This document shows positions 13,001 to 26,690 of a stretch of 35,000 nt of DNA, piece by piece. Origin of the DNA: Chrysomallon squamiferum (taxonomy: Eukaryota; Mollusca; Gastropoda; Neomphalida; Peltospiridae); contig CM022674.1 in assembly GCA_012295275.1 (NCBI GenBank), forward strand, positions 5,278,936-5,313,935, given 5' to 3'. A program made the translations under genes and the position numbers. The first letter of the stretch is position 1, and every line of letters begins with the position of its first letter. The notes beneath the pieces are model-generated. The model was given only the letters and a program-made list of their open reading frames with translations, was not told the DNA's origin and did not search any database.

Positions 13001-13594
13001 TTTATTTTTTATTTTTACTGTATTTACAACATATATTTCATGTACATACGCACAAAATAAATCGTCTTATCACGTTTCTTTTCGTAATGTTGTTGCCATC
13101 TTGTCCAGTAGTCTACGTTTTTTTTTAGCCTTCAGATATGTGTGTCGATATTTCTTTCCGAGTCTGTGTCAATGGGTGTGTAAACGCCATTCTGTACAAG
13201 TTCTGAATTATTATTATTATTATTATTCATGCAGTCTGAAACATTATATTAATGAAAATAGAAATTTTATAGTTCAGATCTGTGTATTACGACCATGTGA
13301 ATATCAGTCAGTTCGTTACAATACGCAGGGTCATACGTATACCGTAATCATCTGTCAAATTAGTGTGTGTTGTGTGTGTACGTATGTGGGTGGATACGTA
13401 TACATCACAAATCCTTTAAGGGTTGGATTGGCTTCATACCGTAAATCCTTAAATAAGACTGTTTATTAAAAATCGTTAAATGACTTAAGCTTCTATTTCA
13501 AAATTCGTGCACCAATGTCATATAATTTGTACATATTTTTAACTGTTATAATTTTATCAATATACATATATATAATAACCTAAATGATGATGGT

Positions 13595-13668
<74 letters not shown>

Positions 13669-16143
13669 TAATACAGGTACTAAACCATCCATCCAGCTTC
13701 TAGGTAACTGGGTTCAAAAGTTCATCTGTTAAAACAGTTTCACTGTTTATATTATATTTCAAATTGTTTGACATCTCTGTAACAATAACAGTACTTCGAA
13801 AACCAACTGGCAGCTAAGCCAGTCTTATTAAAGGATTTATGATATGGATATATAAAACGGAGGACACAATTACTGTCTATTTAAAGACTTACATTACGAT
13901 TTATATTACTATAAAACACTTGACTCAAGGCACATAATCATAATCTAGGTTTTAAATGCGAAGACAAGGGCAACAGCAAATGCAAACAATCTTTTATCAT
14001 CAACATTTCAATCCTTCTTGGCTATATAATTTTCTTCTTCCTTGTTCAACATATTCAAATAATAACCAATATTATTATTATTATTTTTTAAGCAGCAAAT
14101 ATATAATCATTTTTATGTATACAATTGTGTGATAATTATTTTAAAACCATGATAACAGTTTTGACATTTACAAACCTTTATGTATTAAATTTCGTTTTGG
14201 TATAATGAAAGAAAAAAAAATATATATTACTAACATGATTTAACTTTCTTTGTCTTACATAAAAAAATTAATAAATAATAATAAAAATAAATAAATTAAA
14301 ATATAAATGTAAAAGATAAATTTACCAAAAAAAAAAAAAAAAACACTAATAAATAATAATAATAACCTATATGAAAAACAAAGATATTTAAAACAAATTA
14401 AATAAGATAAATTTTGTTTTAGGCTATCTCCCGTTCCAACCAGTGCTCAACTTGTGTATCAAAGACATTTTTGCGTGTTTGACCGTCTCTAGCATGTAAA
14501 GCAGCTCGTGTTGCTGTACACAAAAGTGAGTAAGTAAATAAACAAATAATAAAATAAATCTAGGTACACTCCAGCTGTTAAGAGAGAAAAGAAAAATGAG
14601 AAAAATTCAATTTAGTTACGAAGCTAAAAGGTAAAACACACAATAACAAAAATCTATACTAGAATTAAGCTGTGTACATAAAACAAAACCACCCCAAGCA
14701 TTTGCTCCTTTGAACACCTACACCAGAATTTTGTTTTTACATTGTAAAAGAGCAGTACATGAAAAGCAACTGATAAACATATATAACATATACAATACTT
14801 ATTTAAATAAAAAAACATGATATGAGCCAGTAATTATATATATATATATGTTCCCCATCCTATACAGAATACACTATTTAATCTTTCTTAATCGATTCAT
14901 AAGGAAAAATTATAATACAGTTAAGATACAGATTCATTGTATAAACTATACACATATAGTCTTCATAAAAGATTTTCAATTTCAAAATATCATTTATTAA
15001 TACTGATACTAGACACTTTTGTTTTTGTAACTGAAGTGTGTGAATATATATTTTTTAAATAATAATGATATAAGTATGCACCTCAATTCAAATAAAAATA
15101 ATAACAATGAAAAAAATAAATAAATAAATAAATAAATTTAAAAAAACTGAACTACAACAAAAATCATTAATTTTGAGACAAAAACAAATGCCCACACAAA
15201 ATTATCCTGAATCAAAAATACAGAGAATAGGAAAACAGAATATAATTTAGTGTCACATTTATGAAGCCTATTATAGTCTTTGTCGAGTATTACAACAAAA
15301 TATTTACATTTTTGTTAAACTTAAAAGTCTACACTGAAGTAAATCGTCTCCAGGAATTCAAAACTTATTATTTTACAGCAATAAGGTTTTATTTTGAATG
15401 AAACCTGAGCAAAATTTTGAATTCTCTTATTTCACCGATCTAAAATTAAATACAAAATAAAAAAAGTTATGATAGCATTCTTATATCAGTCTGCGGTTTT
15501 ATGTTTCAGTGTGTCTGAGTGTCATTATATAATTTTTATATCTGAGTTTGTTAACTGATGTTGAATTTATTTGCAGTAAGCCTTAAGATGATAGAAGTAT
15601 TGTTACTGTAGCAGACAAACATAATCAAAAATAAAATAAATAACTATGTGTTTAGTATTCACAAAAAACTATTCTTTGCACCTAATGTTATTAATTTTTT
15701 TTTTACAATCCAAAGAAATAAACAAAGAACAAAAAGACAATTAAAAACAACAAGTCAAACCTATCTTTTAACATATCAAATATATAAAAAAAATAAATAA
15801 ATAAAAAAATTAATTTTAAAAAATTTAATAAAAATAACAAGGCGCTCTTTTAAAAAAAAAAAAAAATCAAAATTGGGTTGGAACAGGATATTCTACAATA
15901 CAACCACCACTGACGTCAATATCAGTTTTTTGACTAATATTTGAAAAACAAAATGACACACTGTTATCACAATCAGGGTCAGAAACATTTTTTTTTTTTT
16001 TTAATGTTAAAATAAAAAAAAATAAAAAATAAAAAAAAATCCCACATTAGTATATTAAACTAAAAAAAATAAAAAAACAGAACATTTTTTTAAATTAAAA
16101 TCATGAAAAAAACGAAGCCCGAGCAAGTTTGTCCAAACTTCCG
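13001..16143 (-). other. presumed 3' UTR / 3' flank of UBE2J2
   Basis: This AT-rich region lies directly after the UBE2J2 stop codon on the minus strand. It has no competing gene and no long GA/CT run. Many TTTATT hexamers (AATAAA on the minus strand), for example near 15388, 15565, 14992 and 13461, are possible polyadenylation signals, so the transcript end cannot be fixed. A 172-codon open frame at 12951-13469 on the plus strand begins with TTG and has no internal Met, so it is not a gene. Confidence 0.3.
13598..13667. repeat. (AAT)n microsatellite
   Basis: A regular AAT/ATA triplet run of about 70 bp within the 3' flank of UBE2J2. Confidence 0.95.
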
Positions 16144-16728
16144 TCAGTCTACAACACTTCGTAACACGTATTTAACAGTGTATGCAAACGCCGCGAATCC
16201 TATAAGAACAAAAACGTTGGCAAGGGCACTGCCGAAGATGCCCTGATTGCGGTTGTGTAAAACGGTGTTAGGCTGCCCGATGAGCCCACCGTTACTGTCT
16301 GTCCGTCCAGCTCCCAGTTTCCCACTCGAGTCTGTCGATTTCTTCATTTCTTCTTCCCTCTTTTTGATTTCTTTCCGAATTTCCTAATAATGATAATAAT
16401 AATAATAATCTTGAAAAAATACAGTAATAATGATAACAATCTTAAAAAAATACAGTAATAATAATAAGAATAATCTTAAAAATACAGTAATAATAATAAC
16501 AATGATCTTAAAAAATACAGTAATAATAATAACAATAATCCTAACAAATACAGTAATAATAATAACAAAAATCTTAAAAATACAGTAATAATAATACAAA
16601 TAATCTTAACAATATAGTATTAATAATACAAAAAAATAATAATAATAACAGCGATAAGAATAAAAAAATAACAAAAATAATAATAAATAAATAATAAAAA
16701 CAAACTAACTACAAGTAACAATAAGAAT

Positions 16729-16761
<33 letters not shown>

Positions 16762-19700
16762 AATCATGATAATATAGCTTTGAAATTAAATATTACTAAA
16801 ATTCCCAGTAACTGTAAATTCTAATGATATATCCAGTACTATAAACTATATCAGTTTAACTAAAACTAACTAAAGAAATAAATAAACTGTAACACATGTA
16901 TTTTATAGGACTTTCACGATGGATTTTTTTCTTTTCAAACACAAAAAAATGAGCTGTTTTTTAGTTATTTTTTCAAACCTATTAAAATTGTTTTCTGTCT
17001 TTATGCAAATACTGTGTGTTTCAAAACATATGAACTAAATATACAGAGAAAGTGAATTTAACACTTAACGAACCTCTGCTGTTCCAGGAAAAAGTTCACA
17101 GAAAATTTTGTTTTGAAGATTGAACGGGCCACTTTGAGCAGCTAACTGACGCTTCTAGAAAATAAACAAATAAACAAACAAATAAACAAATATAAATATT
17201 AATAATAGTAATAATCATTAAGATAATGATAATCTATTAAGATAAATGATAATACTAATAATATAAGAAATGTTAATACTAATAATATAAATGTTAATAA
17301 TAATATAATAATCATTAAGATAATGATAATACTAATGATGATGATGATGAATATGATAATAATAATAACACAAATATTGTTAATAATAATGAAAATCAAT
17401 TAATTAGATGTAAATTATTTAGGCACAACTCTTTCACAGTAATTTTTGTCATCAACACTTACATGACAAAATAAGAAAAAAACTAAAAGAAGACAAAATA
17501 ATATTCCATGTTATATCCAATTACTGTATTAGTAAAAATAAATTATTTATCATAAAAATAAAATAAAATAAAAAAAGAACTATCGAGAATAGATCTCTCT
17601 TGCTTATGTTACTCAGTAAAAACAGAACTTACTGTGTAATCCGATGTTTCAATGCTGCCAAGCGTAGGACTTCGTTCAAGCTAAACAAAAGTTAAAAATT
17701 AAAATAAAATGGATACATAAACAATGAAACAGATTGTAAAACTTAATACAAGCAGTTATGTATTTCATTTTACTATTACATTCAAATTCACACACATTTA
17801 ATTATCATACACAAAATGACTCATTTTATTATTATTACATTCAAATTTCATACTTTATTATTACATTCACTGCACATATTTGATTATTACATTCAAATTA
17901 ACACAGACTTTATTATTATTACCATCAAATTCACACACAGTTTTTATTTTTATATTCAAATTCACCTGGCTCTAATTCAGTTCACACACACCTACAAATA
18001 AATGTAACAAACTCTGGAGGTATATTAACCACACACTACCTAAGCCAGGGTACTGACACAAACAACACAGCCAATAAGAAGGTACTGTACTAGCCTGAGA
18101 TACAACAAAAAAATAATAGATATATTTTTTTGTTCACATCTCCGTGAGCCAAGAGTATTGAGAAGTTGAAATTATGATACCTCTAGAAATTGCTATAGAA
18201 AGAGGTAAAGATAACCCAATGAATTCAAAAGTGACATAAAATCCAATCAATTGTGTCCCTTGAAATTCCGTTTCCACTGTAGGTATTTTCACATTTTTCG
18301 TGTTGCCTAAAAGCTACTTAAACAATACAGATACAATTAATTATTCCTGTTCTGAAATCTTTGTAACATACTACACGAAATTCAAAGTAAAATAAATGTA
18401 TAATATAAACAAAACTAATAATATAGATACCATTTACCAAATACTTAAACACATTCCACTCCATACTAAGAAGACCCCCAACAAACAAGAAGAAAAAATA
18501 GTCATGATTTCAGTTTTAGATAACAGACAGATAACTATATATGTTTGTTACAAAAAAAACAACCAAACAAGTTAAAAAAAAGAAAAAAAAAGAGAAGAAA
18601 TGAAGAGAAGTTAGATATTGGTGTGTACATCTTCCCATATATCTATATCTATATCTGTATCTCTATATATATATAAAAGGTCAGTTTATTGTAAAGTTTG
18701 GATTTCCGAGAGCTCTGGTTGGAACGAGATATTAAAATAATACTCACCATGAAGCTAAGGAGACCTGTGAGTATTGTAGAAACTGACCAAGCAGGGTTCC
18801 ATGTATCTGGGTGAAAATCACTGATTGATAAGCACAACCTGAGAAAAATTAAAAATAATGTATAAAATACACAGAGATGTAGCTCATAATATGTGTATTG
18901 ACAGACAGACAGTCATACAGACATAAAAAAAATATATATATCTCTAAAATCCAAATATACATGGCTGACATGTAACAAACATGTGGTTCTTTGAAAAATA
19001 ATTTTATCAACTGAATGTCATGTAAAAAAAAAAATATATGATTCATACTTTATTATTATTAATTTTCATGTGACAAATGAATTCACAGAGAGGAATCTGA
19101 ATAAGTTAAATGCCATGTTTTATGTGTTTACAGTAGACAATTAAACCATAAAATGATAAATGTATCAGCAATTAAACATCAGATGTAAAATGTCAGACAT
19201 TATAGTTAATTATCAATCATTTGAAACATGTTTTGTCAGATATACAATTAATCATACTTAAAATGTACTTTATCAGGTATTAAATTACAATTAAATTGTA
19301 ATTTAAAATGTATTTTGTCAGGTATTGCATTACAGTTAATCATAGTTCTGTTTAAACATGGCTCAGAAACAAAAGAATTTTTTTGTTCACCTTGTATTAC
19401 ATTTGAATCTGCCATTTGGCGTAATCATGTATATACTGGGAGGCTTAAATGGAAACTCTCGAGGAAAAATTAATTTTCCATGGTAAATTCCACCTGTCAA
19501 AAAGAGAATTTTTATCATCATTTTACACAGGTCAAAATAATATAAAATAAATAAATAAAAAATTAAAAAATATAAAAATAAAAAGTGATAACGATAATAT
19601 TCATGAAAAAAAATATATATTAAGCACCATAAAAGTATGATGCTATAAAACAGTAAATAGTGTTACAATTTTTTTTACTACTGTTCATCAAGAAAAACAA

Positions 19701-20602
19701 TTTCAGACATAAACTGAAATCCAAATAATAAATTAATTGTTTTTGCTTCCTTGTAATAGTATTATTATTTTATTCGATACAAATCTGTAACCATTCTCTC
19801 CTTTTAAAGATATAAAGTAATTAATCTTCTGTACCTTCATATGGTGTTTTTTCTGGCCCATGGACAATGTAATGCCTAAAAAGAATTAAAAATTAAAAAA
19901 GGCTTATATTTCCTAATAATAAACACTTAAATAAAATCACATGTTATGCATACAGAAAAAAGTGATGTGTGTTGTGTTTATTTGTGTGTCAATGATAATA
20001 TAAATTATCATATTAAATATGGTGATTCTTTATAAAGAAAATTGCTAGTAAATATATTTATATTTTCAAATGCTTTAAAATAAATAAATTATATATGACA
20101 AAAATATATGAAATGATATTGAAATAAAACAAGTAAACAATTTATTAACAAATAATTAAAAACTTAATACAAAAAGGAATTTAAAATAATAATAATAATA
20201 ATTTACCTGCAAAAGCAAACCCACTTAATGACTTAAGTTAGTAATGGAATACTTCAGTCACTGGTTTACATTTATGTATGAAAAAAACATAAAGTGTATG
20301 ATAAACATCCCCAACAACCAGAAAGAAAGAAAAACCAGAATAACAACAGCATTGTTTGAGGTTTCTGGGTTGTTGTTTTTTTTTAAATATAAAAAAAAGA
20401 AACGGTAACAAAAGAAATTAAAATAGCAATAACAACCTGTATAATGGAGAAAATTAAGGAAGCAAAAACAAAAGACTCACCATTCGAGTATGTTGGAGGG
20501 TAGGGGTATGGCTGATACGTAGGGTACTGGATCTTTAATTATGCGAATGTAATCTTGTTTCAGTCTGGCTGTCGCTGTGGTGTTGACTCGTTTTACTGAC
20601 AT
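16144..20602 (-). CDS. UBE2J2: ubiquitin-conjugating enzyme E2 J2, tail-anchored (Ubc6 type), complete
   Basis: Seven coding exons on the minus strand join in frame: 20602-20481, 19875-19835, 19493-19391, 18838-18748, 17680-17633, 17154-17074 and 16383-16144. They total 726 nt, 241 aa plus stop; human UBE2J2 is 259 aa. All introns are GT-AG; the exon-6 donor (GAG|GTTCGT) is weak. Residues 10-160 form the E2 fold: LKQDYIRI helix, [28 protein letters not shown] in place of the HPN motif, as in Ubc6-like E2s, then [20 protein letters not shown] with the catalytic Cys91 (human Cys94). After a charged, flexible linker (about 165-210), residues 216-236 form a tail-anchor helix ([18 protein letters not shown]) with five residues beyond it. 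In the family this enzyme sits on the cytosolic face of the ER and charges ubiquitin for ER-associated degradation with membrane E3s, including transfer to Ser/Thr. Start chosen because MSVKRVN aligns with the family N terminus. Confidence 0.97.
16396..16640. repeat. ~33-35 bp minisatellite in the last UBE2J2 intron
   Basis: About seven imperfect copies of a unit containing AATCTTAAAAA, ATACAGTAATAATAATAAC. The core ATACAGTAATAAT recurs about every 33 bp. The array lies within about 11 bp of the splice acceptor of the last coding exon (AG at 16385-16384), so on the transcript it occupies the branch point and pyrimidine-tract zone. Confidence 0.88.
17160..17400. repeat. AAATAAAC and AATA/GATAATGATAAT low-complexity tract in a UBE2J2 intron
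   Basis: AAATAAAC units at about 17158-17192 are followed by imperfect repeats built from TAATACTAATAATATAA and CATTAAGATAATGATAAT, with paired copies near 17216, 17255, 17279 and 17312. Confidence 0.7.
17766..17965. repeat. degenerate ~30 bp minisatellite in the UBE2J2 intron between coding exons 4 and 5
   Basis: The core ATTATTACATTCAAATTCACACA recurs in diverged form about six to seven times at roughly 20-45 bp spacing. The phrase CATTCAAATT or a one-base variant marks each copy. Confidence 0.75.
19120..19350. repeat. degenerate ~60 bp tandem repeat in the UBE2J2 intron between coding exons 3 and 4
   Basis: Units carrying AAAATGT, TTGTCAG or TATCAGG, TATT/ATAC and ACAATTAA or ACAGTTAATCATA recur at about 55-65 bp spacing for three to four copies, for example AAAATGTACTTTATCAGGTA and AAAATGTATTTTGTCAGGTA. 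An old tandem expansion. Confidence 0.7.
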
Positions 20603-20635
20603 CTTAGATAATTTAGTGAAAACAGTTTCTGTGGA
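20603..20635 (-). other. UBE2J2: 5' UTR part of UBE2J2 coding exon 1
   Basis: On the minus strand an acceptor TTTTCTAG ends at 20636, leaving 33 nt of leader (beginning TCCACAG) before the start codon. This marks the exon as internal and calls for an upstream 5' UTR exon, for which 21525-21646 is the candidate. Confidence 0.5.
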
Positions 20636-21524
20636 CTAGAAAATTAAAACGAAATATTTTTAAAAAGAAAAAAGTAAATAAAAGAGAGAAGATAATAATA
20701 ATATTACAAACTTTAATGGTTATGGGTAATAACAATCAAGATTAGTAGGCTAAACTTGTACACATTCTAAAGGGATTCTTCATTTTAGAAGTATTTTACT
20801 TCAAATGAAAATGCTGTTTGATGTGATAAATAAAAACAAAAAATAAGACTATTTAAAGTGTTATTATCATCTATTTGAAGTATAATATATTTATAATTTA
20901 TTTCAATACTCAACTGCAGTGACAAAGCTGGCAATGTTAAAATAATGTCTAAAATTATTTGTGGTTCAAAAGTTTTAACTAAAGCTTTTTATAATCATAA
21001 TCATACTATGCTGTTATTATTTTTACCTAGGAGATACATGTAAAAGTATGAAGACATTCTAGTGAACTTAATAAAAACATCAGTGTAAAATCAATACTAT
21101 TAAAATGATACAGTGGCTACATTATAGTATTTTTAAATTTTTATTTTCTTTATATTAAATTTATATTCTTTAATTTAGTTCCTTATCTTATAGCTCTAAA
21201 CGATATGCGTCTAATGCTTATGTAACTGGTGTTATATTATACAATACACTAAGTTACTTTTGTGATATAGATAATGTTAAAATATTCTGCAATGAAGTTG
21301 ACAAACCGGCTTCGATTTAACAAATCACAAAGTCGCAAGTCAAAATGACCGAAGTAGAACTAAAAGTGAAACCGATTATTTTTGGTTATCTTTGAACTGT
21401 AATAAGATGTATTAAACATGTCAAATTTTAGAAAATATATATAACAGGATTTGCCTTGACGTGAAATGTCGTCGTTAGTGATAGTACAGTAAATACAAAT
21501 CATAGTAATTGTCATCAAAAGTAC

Positions 21525-21650
21525 CTTATAACGTCGACATATTTCCACTTTTCAGGAAGTAATTTGTTGTTGTGAATCATGCCATATACGTCGTCTTCCC
21601 TACTCCGCCTGTTCGTATTTTCCACCATCGGTGCACGGAGCACCATGGTA
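21525..21650 (-). other. UBE2J2: candidate 5' UTR exon of UBE2J2 with overlapping upstream ORF
   Basis: On the minus strand this relatively CpG-rich segment ends in ATAAG|GTACTT, a usable donor (donor at 21524-21521). It contains an ATG at 21646-21644 in the good context ACCATGG. Spliced to 20635, that frame runs 54 codons and stops at 20595-20593, seven bases inside the UBE2J2 coding region in another frame. The encoded peptide is well mixed in composition (it includes VYGMIHNNKLLPEKW) and is not recognised. It could be a repressive upstream ORF, or the start of a separate minus-strand gene sharing the exon. The true transcription start is unknown. Confidence 0.42.
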
Positions 21651-21890
21651 TATTTATTCAGCACTAAAAACATTAAAACATTTTAATTCTGTGCTCAACA
21701 AAAAATAATAGGTAGAATTATCAGGTCGATGTCAGGTATTACAGTTCCTCTATTTTGTTTTGCAAAATTTCACCTTTTTGTATAAGGTGTAATGTAATTT
21801 AGTAATGTCATTATGGTCTGGCGTGCACAGGCAAATATGTGTCTGGTGTGTGTGTATGTGGGGGGGGGGCGAGGTGGTGGTTGGGCGTGT

Positions 21891-21892
<2 letters not shown>

Positions 21893-21951
<59 letters not shown>

Positions 21952-22019
21952 TATTTAATATGTTTCTATCTATTAATTAAATATAATTATTATTTTTAAT
22001 TATTAATGTTTTTGTTACT

Positions 22020-22082
<63 letters not shown>

Positions 22083-22170
22083 TATTATTTTTCTATCTAT
22101 TCATTATATATTTTTATTATCTTTTAATTATATATTATTATTATTTTTACTCTCATTATTATTATTATTA

Positions 22171-22216
<46 letters not shown>
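21893..22216. repeat. three (ATT)n arrays
   Basis: Pure or near-pure ATT arrays at about 21893-21947, 22026-22088 and 22155-22216 are separated by diverged TTTATTATT/TCTATCTATT spacers that resemble one another. This suggests the array and spacer were duplicated as a unit. The Tyr-rich and Leu-rich frames here are artefacts. Confidence 0.92.
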
Positions 22217-22218
<2 letters not shown>

Positions 22219-22752
22219 TAAGTGATGCAATCATATCAAATCCTCAGTGACATTAACGGCATTTTGATTTTCTTTCAAAACGTAATTTTATTTCCTTCCA
22301 AATAGAAGAGTTCTGGCCGTTAAACGTCTGACATTCATACAGACTGAAAAGTGCATACAGCGGGTTGTTACCTCAGCAAAATGTCTACGTTAAGTAGCTC
22401 TACATATAAGATAAGCGGGCTTTTCGTGAAGAAATAACTGTTTGTCTGATAAACACTTACGAGTCATATCTCGCTATAAAGAACTCGACTTTCCGTACGA
22501 CGAAACAAAATAAAGATCGTCTAAAGTTTTGACATCCTCAATTGGTTTATTTTATTGCTGAGAGATTGTGTTTGTTGATGAACAACAACGTCAACAGCCA
22601 CAGGGAGTAGTAGTGGTCGTGGTAGTAGTAGCAGTAGTAATTATAATGATAGTAATTATAATGATGATGATTATAACAAAAACAACAACAATAATAGCAA
22701 TACCAACATAAACTACAATAATAAAAACAACGTTATCAATGATGACAACTGC

Positions 22753-22800
<48 letters not shown>

Positions 22801-23596
22801 AATAAATAAATCAATAAATCAATAAATAAATAAATCCGAATGGATGAATATTTAGCGGCAATTTATTTTATTTTATATTTTGTATCGTTCCACTTATCGA
22901 TACATTTATTCTTTCTTTCATTCAGTCTTTCATTTATTATATTACTTAGGGGATACGTATATATATATATATATATAAGTGTGTGTGTGTGTTTAATGTT
23001 TTGATATAGAAATATTCCCTAATAATTAAAAATTAAATCAGATTTTTCTAAATGTTTTTACCTTGCACTTAGCGACTATTTTCAAATAATCATGGATTTA
23101 TCTTTTCAAAAGTGCCCTTTTTACATTTTATTGTTTTACAACGACAGCATGTTCGAACCTATGCAGTGGCAATATTTCATATATTTTTATCGTAACAAGT
23201 TCTCGAGTACTATCACGATATACGTGGCGATAGACGTAATAACTTCCCCTCGATTCTGATTTTAATAACAGCATCATTATTTATATTGAAAGTAATACCA
23301 TAAAAAGCTAACTTGAAATATAGTTCCTGCTTGTTGTGTTTTTACATTTTTATTGGCTATTGAGAACTTTCGAAGTTTTGTATAGTCGACAGTGTCAGGT
23401 AACGCAAAATGAAGAATTCAATAAAGTTTTGAACAATTGGAATAGAGCAAATCAATCTTTTGACCAAAACCAGGTCATGTCCGGAAAGAAATAATCAATT
23501 TTTAGTATTGTTGGTCATAGACGAAATAGTAAATCGAAAGTTATGTATAGTCACTGACACTCTTTTAGATTCTGAAAATTGTTGAATGAAGAGAAT

Positions 23597-23600
<4 letters not shown>
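22217..23600. other. intergenic DNA, no gene seen
   Basis: Contains AGT/AAC triplet mixtures at about 22600-22745, (AAT)n passing into (AAAT)n at about 22752-22835, and (TA)n(GT)n at about 22956-22993. The remaining unique sequence (22220-22560 and 23030-23590) shows no supported exon. Confidence 0.5.

Positions 23601-23672
<72 letters not shown>
23601..23672. repeat. (GA)n microsatellite
   Basis: An uninterrupted GA run of about 72 bp. A short (CT)n at about 23741-23766 follows, so complementary runs lie 70 bp apart and could pair. Confidence 0.95.
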
Positions 23673-23674
<2 letters not shown>

Positions 23675-23739
23675 TGATTAATATGGAAGTTTTGGTTTAG
23701 AATGTATCCACAGTCAGTCCATGCATGGGTTTGTTTCTG

Positions 23740-23770
<31 letters not shown>

Positions 23771-23792
23771 CTTGAAGGCAGTTATACTTCCG

Positions 23793-23800
23793 TATAAATA
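23793..23800 (+). promoter_or_regulatory. candidate TATA box of the mucin-like gene
   Basis: TATAAATA lies about 20-30 bp before the start of a candidate 5' UTR exon that ends in a consensus donor at 24015. Position and sequence fit a TATA element, but no transcript evidence is available and such motifs are common in AT-rich DNA. Confidence 0.25.
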
Positions 23801-23824
23801 TGCATACAAATAGGCTACATAAAA

Positions 23825-24014
23825 ACTATTTGTCACGTGAACATCAGTGGCATTTCCATTGTTGCTCAGTATACCTCTTTATGACATCATTAATATTGGA
23901 AAATGATTTGTCGTGTGTGACCAAATTGTTTTACACTGATTCAGTAAAACTGCAAAACACAACGAGAACAAACATTTCTTGTCTGAAATCTGATCCTCGT
24001 CTGTTACAAAAGTA
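23825..24014 (+). other. candidate 5' UTR exon of the mucin-like gene
   Basis: Repeat-free sequence of normal composition that ends at the strong donor GTAAGT (24015-24020). The coding exon starting at 24598 is preceded by a strong acceptor (pyrimidine tract then TTTCAG ending at 24582), so an upstream exon is expected and this is the nearest good candidate. When spliced, the frame leading into the ATG at 24598 meets a TGA, in keeping with a leader. The 71-codon ATG frame here (23800-24015) is unrecognised. Confidence 0.33.
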
Positions 24015-24138
24015 GTAAGTAATTTTATGCTGTTCTTCTTCTTAGTTTGTAATTTTCAAAAATTATATTGATATATTTTTTTATAATTATATTTTATTTT
24101 TTTTTTTTTTATTTTTTATTGTCATTTATTTATTTATT

Positions 24139-24195
<57 letters not shown>

Positions 24196-24433
24196 TAGTT
24201 TCTTCTGATTTCATTTGATTTTAGCTTTATACTTTTTAACATTATTGTTTTATTGATTATTTTTTTTTATTTTAATTTTAAAATATTTTACTTAGTTATA
24301 TTTTGTACTTCAGTTTATTTATTTGAGTTTATTGTATTTCTTAGTTTTAATTTATTCTTGGAAAACGAAATTAAACAAAGAAATTAATATAAATAAGAAG
24401 CTAATTATATATTATTACTGCTATTCCTAATAT

Positions 24434-24487
<54 letters not shown>

Positions 24488-24597
24488 AACTACTACTACA
24501 ACTATTATTATTGCTGTTGTTGTTTTATGTTACTGCTAAATTTAGAATTTCTTCTTTTTTTTCTTCTTCTTTTTCAATTTCAGACATCTTTACTAAA

Positions 24598-26275
<1,678 letters not shown>

Positions 26276-26549
26276 CACCTTTACTTAACCCAAGTAAACT
26301 GAACTCACAACCACTATTTAATTATACAGACTGTTCCTTTACGTAAATATTCCTCTTTAGAAAGTAGCATAATATATTCCAGTTATTACAATAAGAATAT
26401 GAAAAAGAACTTGTGAGATATCTATCTATCTATCTGTCTATCTATCTATATGTCTGTCTGTCTGTTTGTCTATCTTTCTATCTATCTATCTGTCTGTCTC
26501 TACATATATGTATGTGTGTTTGTGTGTGTCTGTGTATATACACAACACA

Positions 26550-26582
<33 letters not shown>

Positions 26583-26649
26583 TTAAAGATAATATTGTTA
26601 GGTACTAACCCTCTATATTATTTTATTCATATATGTTTTGAAAAAGTAT

Positions 26650-26690
<41 letters not shown>

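Noticed and set aside
12951-13469. 172-codon plus-strand frame
   Set aside because: It starts with TTG, has no internal Met, contains a triplet-encoded Tyr run and lies in the probable 3' region of UBE2J2 on the opposite strand.
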